From: Lucifuga dentata
Taxonomy: Eukaryota > Chordata > Actinopteri > Ophidiiformes > Bythitidae
Length of the DNA stretch: 64,000 nucleotides
Direction: 5' to 3'
Assembly (NCBI GenBank): GCA_014773175.1
Contig: VXCM01002615.1
Location: 202,064-266,063 of the forward strand
Below the pieces are notes generated by a model that was not told where the DNA came from, did no database searches, and worked only from the letters and a program-made list of their open reading frames with translations. Shown here piece after piece: positions 50,545 through 63,280 of the stretch (the stretch's first letter is position 1; the number at the start of each line of letters is the position of its first letter). A program made the translations under genes and the position numbers.

Positions 50545-50657
50545 AGGACAGTCGAGCTAGCAGGACAACAAACAAACCACGACAAGTCAAAGATTATGTA
50601 GCAGAGACTCTTTGACTTGTCGTGGTTTGTTTGTTGTCCTGCTAGCTCGACTGTCCT
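50545..50657. repeat. Perfect 49-bp inverted repeat upstream of ei24
   Basis: Arms 50545-50593 and 50609-50657 are exact reverse complements, separated by 15 bases. They lie about 1 kb upstream of the ei24 start, in the likely promoter or 5' UTR region. It could be a real palindrome or a fold-back sequencing or assembly artefact. Confidence 0.9.
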
Positions 50658-50912
50658 GACTGTGTTCCTAGCTAACGCTCAACAACTAACTTAGCTGTCG
50701 TGTTTTCCGTGGAGATAACCACAAACACGCAAGTAAAGTCACAGATAAGACAGACATATAACCACAGTGTTCTCCTTACCTCATGCGACAGGCTCAGTGG
50801 ATTAATAACTTCACCAATTCTTTCTTTTCCAGCGTTTGCAGAGACACCAGTAAGCAGACGCTGCTAGCAGGTAGGCCAGGAGAAAACATATTGCGCAAAC
50901 TCCAAACGCTAA

Positions 50913-50931
50913 GGATCATGGGAAATGTAGT
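50913..50931 (-). promoter_or_regulatory. ZNF143/THAP11-type promoter element
   Basis: On the minus strand the sequence reads ACTACATTTCCCATGATCC, close to the ACTACAATTCCCAGCATGC element bound by ZNF143 with THAP11/HCFC1 at vertebrate promoters. It lies upstream of ei24 in the right orientation for a core promoter element, within 300 bases of the long palindrome. Confidence 0.6.
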
Positions 50932-52190
50932 CCACCTCATTGGAGGACTAGGTGAAGGAAAGGTCCCATTCACTTCAATCACGTTATATTTGACTGATAA
51001 TTTCACGATTATAAACATAATAGGATCTGTTTGTGCGCACATTTTATTTCACCTTGATATTAGGATAATATAAGGACTATAGACCTTTTTTTAGCAAGCA
51101 TTTACTTATTAACTTATTAGCATTTACTTATTAATATTTACTTATTTATTTTATGTTTTCATTACTTAAATTAATTTTAACCAGGTTTTTACTGAATTGT
51201 CCTGTTGTCTGTGGTTTAATTCATTTTATTTCTATTATTCTTATATTTATTCATCTTATTCAGTCTTTATTGGCTATGCATGGGTAAGTGTTCTCTGTGG
51301 CCTTCTTATTTCTGCTTTACTTTGTCACCTTTTTCTGGTCAATCAAACGTCACTGAAAGCACTTGAGTTGCATTTTATGCAGGGAAAAATACTACACAAA
51401 TAAAATTTGATTGATTGAATTTGATTAAGGCAACTATTCATCACTCCTGTGGTACACACAAGCATAAACTGTATAGGCTGCATTTGTTATAAAATGTGCA
51501 CTGTTTACACTACAGGTATATCACCCAGTCTTACACATGCTGTCTTTAAGTATTATGAATATCCAAAAAGTCCATGCAAAATAAAACATTTGTATGGCTA
51601 AAGATAAACATTTCACAGTTTTGATATAGCATACTGTACATTAGATAACTAATTATGATATTGTATTATTTATTGCATGATTTTTCCCAACTTTTTTGTG
51701 GGCAAAAAATGATATTGAATTATTTAAAATGAATGAATATGTTTTTAAAAATGACCGAAAACTTTTTAGCCTACATTATCAGTGCAAAAAATAGGTCATA
51801 CAACATTTTGATGGGGTTTAATTAATCGTTATCTCTATCAGTAAAATACTAGATGTAGCTATTCTGAAAACCCATCAGTTATGTACATAGATTTTACAAA
51901 GCCAAAATCAAACTTTCTAAAAAAACTAGTTTACATTTTTAGTATAGGTCTATTTATGAGAAAATCATTTTTTCAGTAATGTAGAACAGCACAAACACAC
52001 CAAACAAAACCCTGCAGAAATGCAATGATGTGTGTTAAATTTTCATATAGCTTTGTTTGCACATTGGCACTCCCACAAGGCGGTGCATTAATCCTGCCAT
52101 CATCATCATGCCTTCCCCTGTGCTCAGATGCTGCAGGAAACTTAAAGCTGCTGCTGCCTGTGTTACTGAAAGGCTCCTCACACTCCATCC

Positions 52191-53786
52191 ATGGTTGTCT
52201 TGAGGATAAGAAATACACACAAAAGGAAATATGCACTTATCTGCTTCAGCATTGTCAGCTTCATCATGTACAGGTATCTGAGGTAAGTTCTCCTTTACAG
52301 TTTTGTGTTTGTTTATGCCTCCATGCAGCTAAATCCCTTACCAACCTTACATACTTGCTAGAGCAACACCATCGAGAGAACTGTCATCAAGAAAGAAAGA
52401 AAGAAAGAAAGAAAGATCCTTTGATACTTATACATAATATGTTGTATGTTAACATATGGTGATACTATGAAAGATAAGTGTGATAAAACTGTATATAAAT
52501 GCACTAAAGTGTCACACGTTATACTACAAGAATATTATATTGATACCACTATAAAGTTCACTGATTTCACTCTAAATTGACTAGAGTTCACAGATACAAT
52601 ATATTTAATACAAATTGTTCTACTGGGAAAATTAATAAAAAGTGAATTGTGTAGTATAAGTTATAGCAGCAAATGCATAGAATAAACAATGAGTAGACTC
52701 ATCTGTTGAAGACTGTCTGACTAAGTTTTAAGTTCAGATTCCTGCTCTTTTGTGCTTGTGTTTGCAACAGGAATTCCTGTCAAGCTCGTAACCAGTCATG
52801 TGGTCCATTTAAACACAATAGTCTGTGTTATATTATGTGAGTGTGACACAAATAATCTCCGACTCTTCTCTAGCATGCCAGCAGGGGGACGGTGGATGAG
52901 CAGAAAAGTGGGCCTGAGTGCCAATTCCTCTCAGTTCACCCTGGGGGGAGAGCCTTTCCGAATCCTGGGGGGATCCATCCACTATTTCCGGGTCCCTAGG
53001 GCCTACTGGAGGGACCGGCTGATGAAAATGAAGGCCTGTGGCATCAACACACTCACTACGTAGGACAGCTAGCACTGATGTGTTATCTGTATCACACCAT
53101 TAATTCCATTTGAATGTTAACAAAACAGCATCCTGCATCCTTGCAGATATGTGCCATGGAGTCTGCACCAGCCGGAAAGAGGCGTTTTTAACTTCCACAC
53201 ACAGCTGGATTTAGAGTAAGAACTAATGTGACTCATAATTGACCTGCATACATGATGATTATTCTCTCTCCATCATTAAATCAAACCCACAAATGGGTAA
53301 TTGATAAATTTCTATTATTTTTTAATGTTGAAAATCACTCATACCATCTCTCTACCGTATCTCTGCTTACAATACTTTCTCTGAGGCACGTTGGGAATTC
53401 TCTCTTTTGTGTCCTTCTCATTACCTAAGTCACAGAGCTCAGGGGAGAAAGTAAAAGCTCAGCGTCCCACCTGACAACAGCAGCATTTCCACAACAACAG
53501 CAACTGATCAATTAAACACACAACAGCGATAAGCGATGAGGGATGTGGTGCCTCAGACTGCTGCTGTTGTTGCCAAGCACATTTCACGCTCCTCAAACAA
53601 TGAGATATAAGATCTGAGATGTGTTGTTCTTGCTGATACAAAGTGGTTTTGCTTGTGTTCTCTGGGTTTCAGAGCTTATATCAATCTTGCTGCTGAATTG
53701 GGGTTATGGGTGATTCTACGTCCAGGCCCTTACATTTCCTCTGAGCTAGACCTCGGAGGACTGCCAAGGTAGTGCACAGTGCTTGT

Positions 53787-53830
<44 letters not shown>

Positions 53831-53854
53831 GNCAAGGTAGTGCACAGTGCTTGT

Positions 53855-53902
<48 letters not shown>

Positions 53903-56900
53903 GATGACACTTCTCTCGATGGTGTTGCTCTAGCAAGTATGTAAATTTGAAAACTTTGAAAATTCCTTTAAAAAAAAATAGCCTTATGTGCTACAGATTT
54001 GAAAGTCACTAAGAAACAACCAAGAGGAGACTTAAAACTTATGAAGTTAATTGTTAATGGTAAAATTAAAAGTTTCATCTCTTTTATATTTTGTTCATTT
54101 GTTCACAATGCATCATGAACAAATAAAACATTTTCTTTTCATGAATAAATTGCTAAACTGGAGCCTGGTTGCTAGGCTATATTGCTGCTTGCAGTTCTAT
54201 AAGAGAAATGAGAAATGTGCCACATGGTTTTGTGAAATGTACATCAATGCACACAGAAATCATGCTTTTCTATGTATGTTGAGCAGGATGCAGAAAAACC
54301 CAAAGACTGTGCAACTCTTCCTCAGATGAGCTCTTACCAGATGATGTTTCTAATAAATGTAATTAGATTTTAGGGCATTTCAAACCAGCGGCACAAAAGC
54401 CACTTGATCTGAACCACGAAGTGTCATTTCTGTGGCTAAGTGCAGTCAGGGTGAAGGAGTTGCGTCTCACTGTGAGGGAAGACTGAGGCTTTGTGCAGTA
54501 TGGATGTCTCATTGTGCAGCTCTTGTTCTTAGTTTCATGGATGTAGTCATGGCTAAGCACCTTCTTTTCTGTCTCTTTGCAGCTGGCTTCTCCGTGACCC
54601 CAACATGAGGCTGAGGACGACTTACCCAGGCTTCACCCAAGCCGTCAATGCCTTTTTTGATAAACTTATACCAAAACTTGTTCCACTGCAGGTCAGTGTT
54701 TGCCACTTGCTAAAAACAAGTGTGTTGCAGCTGCTTTTCATTGAATTTGTCTCATTTGATGCCATGATTTGTGTTTTTCAGTTCAAGAAAGGAGGGCCGA
54801 TCATAGCAGTGCAGGTGGAAAATGAGTATGGATCCTTTGCAAAGGATGAAGGTTATATGCTTTTCATCAAAGAGGTAATAGGCTTGTTAACTCAAATCCC
54901 TTAGCCTGACAGACAAAAGTGTACATATACAAAGATAGAATTTAATAAGTGAATTAAAGACATTCACTTTCTGTGTTATTTTGAAAGGCTTTACAATCTA
55001 GAGGAATCAGTGAGCTGCTGCTTACATCAGACATCCACAGCGCATTAAAGTCAGGGGGTGTGGAAGGAGGTATGCTACACTATTAATACATACAACCACA
55101 CACACACACACACACACACANACACACACACACACACAAACAGCTGACCTCCTGATCTCCTGTCTCATAGCCGTCCGAACAGTAAAGCTACAGAAGCTAA
55201 ATCAGAGGGACATCCAGGATCTAAATGCTATCCAGGTACAAATCCCATTTTTCCACATCACCTCACAAGAAATTCAATCAGTACCTGATAACTAACAGTA
55301 TAAATTGATAGTTTGGATGTTTTTACACTGGCAGCCCAACGGCCCCAGCATGGTCATGGACTACTGGACCGGCTGGTTTGATGTGTGGGGCGACCTCCAC
55401 CATGTGCTCCCCCCAGAGGGTAAGGAAGACATTCCTTGTTATCAATGCATATTTGATGAAGGTGCATAAATCAAACTATGTGAAGGCAAAAGCTGCAATA
55501 AATTATAGCTAGTTATATTAGTTTATTTAATTTGTGAAACTAAATGTGATATTTCTCAGCTTCTAACTGTAATATAAACCAGCCTATTTTGGCTTCTGTG
55601 GAGACTTTATCAATCTATCCAGCTCTTTCCAAAGGTTTTGTCCTAACTTGTATTTGATTAGCAAAATTCTGACACAAAAATATCAGAAGCTTCACCCCAG
55701 AAATACTGAGTCAATGTTGATCTCTGGCGTAGGCCACTGACATCTTTTCATAAAGTATTACTGGTTACCTTACAGATTGACCTGCATCTCCTCCCTGCTC
55801 TTACTGCTGTTAACAAATTGTAACTTGTCCATAGCTTATATCCTATTTATTTTACTAGCACTGTGTTTTTGCATGAGGAGTGCCAGCTTCATGCCAGTAA
55901 TGTAAATATACAGTAAAATCAGGACAAGTACACTTTTAAACAAGTCAGTAAAATATATTAGCCAGGGTTGAAGAGCTCAGCATCTTTCAAAAAGGGTTTC
56001 AAGCTGCGTAAAAAGCATTATTATGATGTGATCTTCATATGTTGCTCATGTAAGCACCTCCAACTTCTCGTCAGATATGGTGTCCACCATGAGGGAGATT
56101 CTGAGGAGAGGCATGTCCGTCAACCTGTACATGTTCCACGGAGGCTCCAGTTTTGGCTTCATGAGTGGGGCAGTTTCTGATCCTTCCTACAAGGCATTAG
56201 TTCCCAGCTATGGTTTGTTCCTCTCAGTCTCTGTCAGGTGCTCTGTCATTAAACAAAACTGTGTTGTCTTTGATGCACACATACAAATATGCCATTGTGT
56301 TATCAGTGCAAGAACTGCATTATCCTTGACTACCAGTAGGTGTCAGTGTCTGATGGTTAATCTGCTCGATGCTTTTGATATGTTGCAGATTATGATGCTC
56401 CTTTGTCTGAAGCTGGGGAGTACACACCAAAGTACCATCTCCTTAGGGATCTACTTTCTCGATACAGCGGTAAATAAAGCACTATAAGAGAATAAAGTTC
56501 ACGATTGGCCCCTGTGCTTAATCCTTTATTTTGTTTGTTTGTTTACCTTTTATCTGCAGGAGGTCAGAGTTTCCCTGACATGCCTGCCTTACATTACAGG
56601 GAGACTTATGAGCCAGCAATCGTGTACCAGCATTTGCCCTTATGGGATGCTTTGAGCTTCACTGAGGGAGTACGTTTTTAGACGTAAGATTGTGTGCATG
56701 TGATAAACTGAGTTTTGCTTTTCAGATATTGACACCTGTTTAATTATTCAACTTTCTCTGCAGCCATTTAAATCACCCACACCAGTAAACATGGAGAGTC
56801 TACCTGTGAACAACGGGAACGGCCAGTCGTATGGATACACTCTTTATGAGACTACAATCACCAGTGGAGGCTTACTAAAGTCTGAAGATAATGTCAGAGA

Positions 56901-59900
56901 CCGTGCCTTAGTAAGTCATCATTCTGACCTTGTGCTCTCTGATCATAGTAAAGGATATGGGGCCTGCTGTTAACTCTCTACATACATAATTACCTCTCAT
57001 ATCTTTGGTTTGTAGCTGATGAAAAACAAACATTTCAGCAGAAGTATCTCACTAACTTCTGGGGCCGATAACACATGCAGTCTCTATAGGCCCACTTCTC
57101 CTCTTTATCCTTGATTCTTATGCATCTTTTGAACATATTTACTGGGAATTATGTCAGCAACTATACACATGAAGGGTTTGAGATATCTCAACAAGCCTTA
57201 GTAAAACCTGGAAGTCCTTAAAATCTTTGGTAAAAATACTTGTGGGGATGAAGTACCGTATATACTCGCGTATAAGTCGATCTCGAATATAAGCCTACCC
57301 CTCAAAGTTGCTCCATCAGTTTATTTATTTATTTAGCAAATCGTGAGCATTACTTATTAACTGACAGACAAGACAGCAAACACGTCTTCCAGCAAGACTC
57401 CCACACCTTTATTGATTACCGGTAAATCCCCCCGCAACACATCACANTCTTCCAGCAAGACTCCCACACCTTTATTGATTACCGGTAAATCCCCCCGCAA
57501 CACATCACATCACCAGGTACCGCTGAATATTACCAGATACTTCACAAATTATTGTTTTTCTCTGGGTATTGTCATGGCATTCTTCTGATTTTCTGAAAAT
57601 AATAGCGGTAAACATGACAGCAGCTGATTGTAATTAACTACCGTTATTAACATTAACATTAGCATAACTGATAACGGTAATCAGCAGCTGCTTACCATAA
57701 CTACAGCGACATTAGCTTACATTTCTGGACTCCTTTTCCCTGTCTGAACCGGCAAAGAGTTCATTCCAGTCCTGCTCTGTGTAATGTGTGCCCTCATCAT
57801 GGACGAGATCGTCATCCCAGTCGACCGGTATCTTCGACTCCTCTTCCTCTTCTTGATCCCCCTGTTCATTTTCTAGCCAAGGGCGTCATCCTCTGATCCA
57901 TCCAAAGCGTTGCTGATGGATGGGCACTGGGACCCCGACTGGCACGTCTTGATTTCTTCATAGCCTGTAGGGCACCCAGGTTCTTTCTCCACTCCCTTAC
58001 TTGTTTCTCATTCACACCAAAGTGTGAAGCTGCTTTGCAGTTATTATGCTGTGTAGCATATTCAGCGACGTGAATCTTGAAAGTAGCGTCATACGATGCT
58101 CTTTTCCTCTTCTGAGTCCGTGTAGTTTCCATTCTGTGTTGTATCTTATCTCACGCTTCTTGCACAAAACACGATGCTGAACGAGATTACCAGATAACGT
58201 TACCTTATCGGAATATGGAACAGCATTTTTATATGGTTGTCTCTGATTGGCCCGTTCCACTGTCTTTGACCAATCACAACAGCATATGGCAGCCGCAAAA
58301 TGTGCTGGATAAGCTATTTAACCAGGAAATATCTGATTCTAAGGTATGATTTTAACTATTTTTCAGTGGTAGTGGCAATGTAGTGGTAATGGGTAGTATT
58401 TTTACCTGGAAATTTCGTTCTGTGGGATGTGGATTTTAAATTACTCGAATATAAGCCGACCCCCCAAAATGCGTTGGAAAATTTGGTTAAAAAAAAAAAC
58501 AAACAAAAAAAAAAAANAAAAAAAAAAAACTCGGCTTATAAGCGAGTATATACGATAATTATGGGAGTCACTATGAGCCGAAATAACACTCAGGATTGTG
58601 CTTTAGTCTGCACAGTTTGAAATCTCACCACATTTCTGACCTCCTGTCTTAGCAAGAGAACACAGATTTCATCATTTATTTACAGTAGGTCAGCTGAGAC
58701 AAAGCTAGAAGTTTTCTAACACTTATTTATTGGCTTACTGTACTGTAAACACAGATTGTCCCGTATGAAAACTCTTGCATCATTATGCTGCATTTGTAAC
58801 AGTATGATGCACTCTAATATGCAATATTTCACATTTATGACATATTGCAGTAAGTTAAGATACGATACTGGCGATTTTGCATGTTTGAACTCAATATATA
58901 CAATCTGCACACTGGCTGCTAGACTGACAACTATTTCCAAAAATATACTCTCGAGCAGTAAATATTAGAATTGTTTTTCCTGCCTTCAAGAGTGCCATTG
59001 GTTTCAGTTCATTCCAGTACGCTATTAAAGTCAATTTGACTTGAAACATACTTGAACTAAGTAATCTATCCTTGAACACTGCAGATTTGACATTGTTGAT
59101 ACTGTGTGTATTTTTTAATACACTACTGATGTATGACAATACAATTTATTGGCAAATGTTATAATTCATATTGAAAATAAGGACCATCCCCCATCCTCAC
59201 TTTTGTTTGGAGTATGGGGGATGGTCCTTAAGTAGAGGTTTTGAGTATGAAGTGTGTTGACACCGAAACATTATAATACTTTTTATACTCAGTGATGTCA
59301 GTATACTGACTAAATTGGCTTGATGTTTGAAGCGCTGTTTATGGATACCATTTCCCATAATGCAATGCAGGAAGTAACTGGAGGAGTGACTCACAGGTGA
59401 AACAGGAACATCTTGATGACCTGTCCTTGTGAGCCTGTTAATACAGAATGTTCCCTGACTACAGTACACAGTTTGTTATGAAGATTAGTAAGTACATACT
59501 AAATGCTATCAGTATATATGATGCAACGCAGCTATGATTTTCTGAATTGGCAGTCAAGACATTTACTCATGCTTGGAGGTGAATCCAATTGTGGAGAGAG
59601 CCTCAAATTATTTTATTTATATTTAATTAATAGTTTAGTCTGTCAACCTATTCAGTTTTCAGACAATATTATTTAGCTGAAGATTTCAATATTTTCAAAA
59701 TTTCAATTTACAGGCCCAAATATTTTAGGCTTTTTGAAGGTCAGTTCCACCACAAAGCTCTGAATGTTGGTTGTCATTCAGCTGTCAAAGGGTACTCTGT
59801 TTTAATATGCTAAATACACATGCAGTATATTGCATGTTTTAAAGTGATGAGTATGTCAGCAAATCTAAGAAATATTTCTTAAAGCAGAGCAGAGCTTCCG

Positions 59901-61059
59901 TTTACAGTGAAATCACCTATTTTTCAGGTGTTTGTAGACAGAAGCTACATTGGGCTTTTCAAGCGGCGGAGTCTGGAGCTGGCTGTTCCTGATGGTAAGG
60001 TATGGCATCAAGTTGGACAATGAAGAAAATATCTAAAGGAAGTCATTGACAGTGTTTTATCAGCTGTGATGGATCCCAAATATTGGATGTTAAATTAGCT
60101 AAAGACATAAAAGTGATTTATCCTACAGGGAAAACGCACTTTAAGCTTATTGGTGGAAAACTGTGGACGGGTCCACCAAGGAAGAGACCTTGACAAACAG
60201 CATAAAGGTGATTGACGATATGCTGTTTTTGCTATGCCTGCTATTAAATCGCTCAAGCATTCAGTGTGTACGTGTATGTGTATGTGTGAAAGCCAACTGT
60301 GATCTTGATTCTTGCAGGCATTGTGGGAGATATTTTATTAAACAACATCCCTTTACGGGATTTTACAATATACAGTCTGGATATGAAACCAAGCTTTATT
60401 GATAGGTTTGTATGTTTATTGTTGAAAATACAGAATATTACTGTCATCTTTGCATTATTGCATGTTTGAAGTCGATGATTTATTTCAGTCTATATCAAGC
60501 GCCATGGAAAACCCTCCCTCAGAATCCCAGTTTTCCAGGATTTTTCATGGGGAGGCTGTTTGCGTATGGGTATCCGAGTGACTCATTTGTGAAGCTACCA
60601 GTAAGAAAAGACCAAAGTTTTTATACAATGTGAATTTTAATGCATGTCTGATAAATGTATAATGTATGGATTTTGACTGCAGTGAGTTTGTTTTGTGTCC
60701 ACAGGGTTGGGAAAAAGGTGTTGTGTTTATCAATGGGTTGAATCTGGGACGCTACTGGTCCATTGGTCCCCAGCAAGCTCTGTACCTCTCTGGTTCCTTT
60801 CTCAACAGTGGAATCAACCAGGTCAGTAATGGCACAAACTAGCATCTAAAATGATTACACTTTCATCATAGTGGACTTAGATTTTGTTGCTGCAATGTAC
60901 AAACGCTGGGTCTCTCATTTTCTATGGAAAAAAGTTGCAAATCTCTTCTGTCTCCCTTTTTGCCTGAATTAGGTTATTGTGTTCGAGGAGCAAGAGGGTG
61001 ACTACAAGGTCCACTTTGAGGACACGCCTGATCTCGGCATGGCAGCAGACATCCAGTGA
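52191..61059 (+). CDS. glb1l2: Beta-galactosidase-1-like protein (GLB1L2/GLB1L3 type), GH35, 635 aa
   Basis: Nineteen coding exons: 52191-52282, 52874-53059, 53147-53215, 53673-53768, 54583-54691, 54782-54874, 54988-55069, 55171-55235, 55335-55419, 56075-56212, 56389-56469, 56560-56669, 56764-56910, 59928-59999, 60129-60207, 60318-60405, 60489-60600, 60705-60821 and 60973-61059. The total is 1908 bp. Human GLB1L2 is 636 aa. The start at 52191 gives a basic N-terminus followed by a hydrophobic stretch ([13 protein letters not shown]), a plausible signal anchor. Family blocks are [46 protein letters not shown] (acid/base Glu199), [21 protein letters not shown] and GRYWSIGPQ. The nucleophile Glu expected before the YWTGW motif is Asp273 here. 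GH35 enzymes hydrolyse beta-galactosides; the substrate of this branch is unsettled. Assignment to L2 rather than L3 is by overall resemblance only. Confidence 0.9.
52347..52416 (+). repeat. 45-bp sequence plus (GAAA)n, inverted copy at 53787-53945
   Basis: The words TTACATACTTGCTAGAGCAA and CACCATCGAGAGAA, then TGTCATCAAG and (GAAA)n, occur here in intron 1 of glb1l2. They recur in reverse complement, with one or two changes, next to the CTTT repeat after exon 4. Confidence 0.85.
53787..53945 (-). repeat. (CTTT)n tract with single-N gap and inverted partner of 52347-52416
   Basis: Two CTTT runs are separated by N at 53832. The 67 bases after the N repeat those before it, starting with the exon 4 donor (CAAGGTAGTGCACAG), so one copy is an assembly artefact. 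The distal flank is the reverse complement of 52347-52391. Confidence 0.85.
55097..55138. repeat. CA microsatellite with single-N gap
   Basis: (CA)n around an N at 55121, in the glb1l2 intron between exons 7 and 8. Confidence 0.9.
57256..58555 (-). mobile_element. Internally deleted pogo-like DNA transposon in a glb1l2 intron
   Basis: Terminal inverted repeats CGTATATACTCGC(G/T)TATAAG lie at both ends, flanked by TA (57254-57255 and 58556-58557). A minus-strand frame at 58132-57866 encodes an N-terminal helix-turn-helix of the pogo/Brinker type ([18 protein letters not shown], then [17 protein letters not shown]). A minus-strand acidic tail at about 57870-57720 ([21 protein letters not shown]) resembles the C-terminus of the same transposase. 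The catalytic DDE region between them is gone. It includes an artefactual duplication around the N at 57447 and another N at 58517. Confidence 0.8.
58859..59227. mobile_element. TTAA-type MITE copy in a glb1l2 intron
   Basis: Flanked by TTAA (58855-58858 and 59228-59231). The interior shares GGTTTCAGTTCATTCCAGTACGC-like sequence with the 29628 and 63479 copies. It includes a 17-bp perfect hairpin (59178-59194 with 59214-59230) made around the right terminus. Confidence 0.7.
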
Positions 61060-61182
61060 TCGTGTGGATGTTTTTAGGTGAAATTGTAACTTTTCAATGA
61101 TTTACATGGTGCTAATTACATCAGGAAGAGTGACTTCATTAACAGTCATTGTCTATTGTAATTTACATGAATACAATATTAA

Positions 61183-61537
61183 AGGAACATGGTGATTTTT
61201 GAAATGTGCTTGAGCTAGTTAATCCATTACAATGAACACAATATCTCTTAAATCTTTTCTTTCAAAGTAACATAATTTTAGCATTTCAACACGGATTCAA
61301 CATGGAACTACATAGAAAAAAACATATGTCTCTGCCAGGAAAAATAGTCCTAGGATGCTTTTATAGAGAAATTAAAATGGCTGTTATCACCTGAACACTT
61401 GATTTTGAAAGATTTAACAAAATGACACAAAAACTAAAACACCATTTTATGTTTTGGAGAATGATTTTTGGCATAACGTATTGCGTAGGCTGTTAGTATT
61501 TATTGGGCTCAAACATACAAAATCACGGGTTGGTCCT
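61183..61537. mobile_element. TTAA-type MITE copy downstream of glb1l2
   Basis: Flanked by TTAA (61179-61182 and 61538-61541). It begins AGGAACATGGTGATTTT and ends with the inverse AAAATCACGGGTTGGTCCT. The interior is shared with the 63479 copy (TCACCTGAACA, TTTTGAAAGATTT). Confidence 0.75.
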
Positions 61538-63280
61538 TTAAGTTGATTTTACACAAACAGCGCAGTTATCAGCTCATCCACATCAGATAGCAATAAAAGG
61601 CAGAGGCATATGGGAGACCTTTATAGATATGTACATACAGTGACAGAGACTTTTTACATAAGAGCAGAATTACCGTGTAATTCTGTAACATAATAATTTA
61701 TATCTGGAGATGTCTGGTTATATATCGCATTGTATCTGTATTGCTGGTGTGAATATTCTGCAGAGGTGTGTGTGAAGTAACAGTCATTGGGTTTTGATCT
61801 TGTATATAATAAAATGCATGGGGAAAAGTGACTTGAACAGGTTTCAAATGAATTGTATCAAAATATTAGATCTTCATTGTAAAGGTTTAAGTTGAAGCAT
61901 TCAACTTCCTTAGCATCAGCCTGATAACACGAGTATTTGGAAGCAATATAAGTGTGGAGTGGGGTATGAAATCACAACTCACAAGCTGGCCATCTATAGC
62001 AAGAATAATTAGTGTAATACAGCTATTTGACAGGATGTGCATCCAATTTTTATGGTTATATGTTGCAAATAGCCATGTATGTTGATACATTTGTAGAGTC
62101 GTGGTTTCATATTCCATTGAATTTCATAGAAATCAGAATGTAGTGGTGAACAGTGCTGGTTGATATGAAACAATTAACAATTCTAGTCAGAAACTTTCAG
62201 CTTTGTAAGTGACTTGATTAGTGATCAAGTGGAAAGACTCCAGAATTTTCTCTTAAAAATGTGCATGAGACATTATTGTTACAGTATAAACAAAAGTGAC
62301 AAATAAATAATGGTGATTAAAATGACATTACAGTAGTATCAGTACTATTACACTATAATAAAGCATGTTTCCCTGTTTTTGTGTGCACGTTTGTATGTGT
62401 GCTCATTGCGTGCAGTGCAATAGTTGAACACATGTATGTGTGTGTGTGAGTGTGTGGAGGAGGGCTCCTAATTAGTGCCAGATTTAGGATGTCATCTAAA
62501 TAACTCAGTGTTGTACAGTAAAAGTGGGGAGGGCTCAGATCAGTGCAGTCGATCAGTCAGAGCTGACTCGCTCGGACAACGACCCCTTTGTTCCACGTGC
62601 AGCCCTGTGCTGACAGCAGTCGCTTTCCAACAAAAGAGCTCTATTTAATGCTGATTGGATGGTTGGCTGGTGTTGTCTGCACTGAGATGGGTCTTTATTG
62701 TCGTGCCATCTCTTCCTGCAGTTTGAGTCACCTAATGTCCTGAGGAGACTTCAGCGGACAAGCTCGTCTTGGCAGCTCCTACCAGTGTCTCACCTTGGCC
62801 AGTTGCTTGAAGCAGAACGAGTGTGCTTCCTCTGTGCTTTGATGCTCTGTGGCTGGTACTCATGGCTTTGTGCATCCTGTGGTGGACAGGTCTGCCTCCA
62901 TTTCAAAGCTATGGTGACGTATATGGAAGATTTTAAGGGACACAATTAAAATTAAAAATAGAGTGAAATATAATACACATTTGTGAAATACAATACATGT
63001 TTTCATTTGTATTTCATTCCCATACACACATTAACTGTGCCATAATAAAGTGAAAAACATACGGTATAGTGCAAACTTTATTTTTATTTTTTTGTTTGAA
63101 TGATTGAATTAATTGTTTTTCACTGTGGCATGAATTTTTCATGCAGGGCCTTTTTTAACCTGCTATATTAGGGTGGGCTGATAGAAATAATAGATGGGCA
63201 ACTTGAGCGGTAGGCAGCCCAGAGGTTAGAGAAGTAAACTACTAATGCAAAGGTATACGTACAGTATATCAGTCATATTT

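Larger units (their letters stand above)
49536..52190. other. Spacer between the divergent ei24 and glb1l2 genes
   Basis: It contains the ei24 untranslated leader and promoter (probably up to about 50.95 kb, with the palindrome and the ZNF143-like site). The remaining stretch to 52.0 kb is AT-rich with nothing recognised. Confidence 0.55.

Noticed and set aside
52025..52462. 145-codon frame near the start of glb1l2
   Set aside because: It is out of frame with the GH35 exons and runs into the GAAA repeat. The in-frame start at 52191 gives a proper signal anchor and joins exon 2 in phase.
59178..59230. 17-bp perfect hairpin as a microRNA precursor
   Set aside because: The stem is too short, and the right arm coincides with the terminus of a TTAA MITE, which explains it.
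62698..62949. 83-codon frame in the right-hand GC-richer patch
   Set aside because: Cys/Leu/Trp-rich, no known domain and no convincing splice partners. It might belong to an untranslated first exon of a gene beyond the window.
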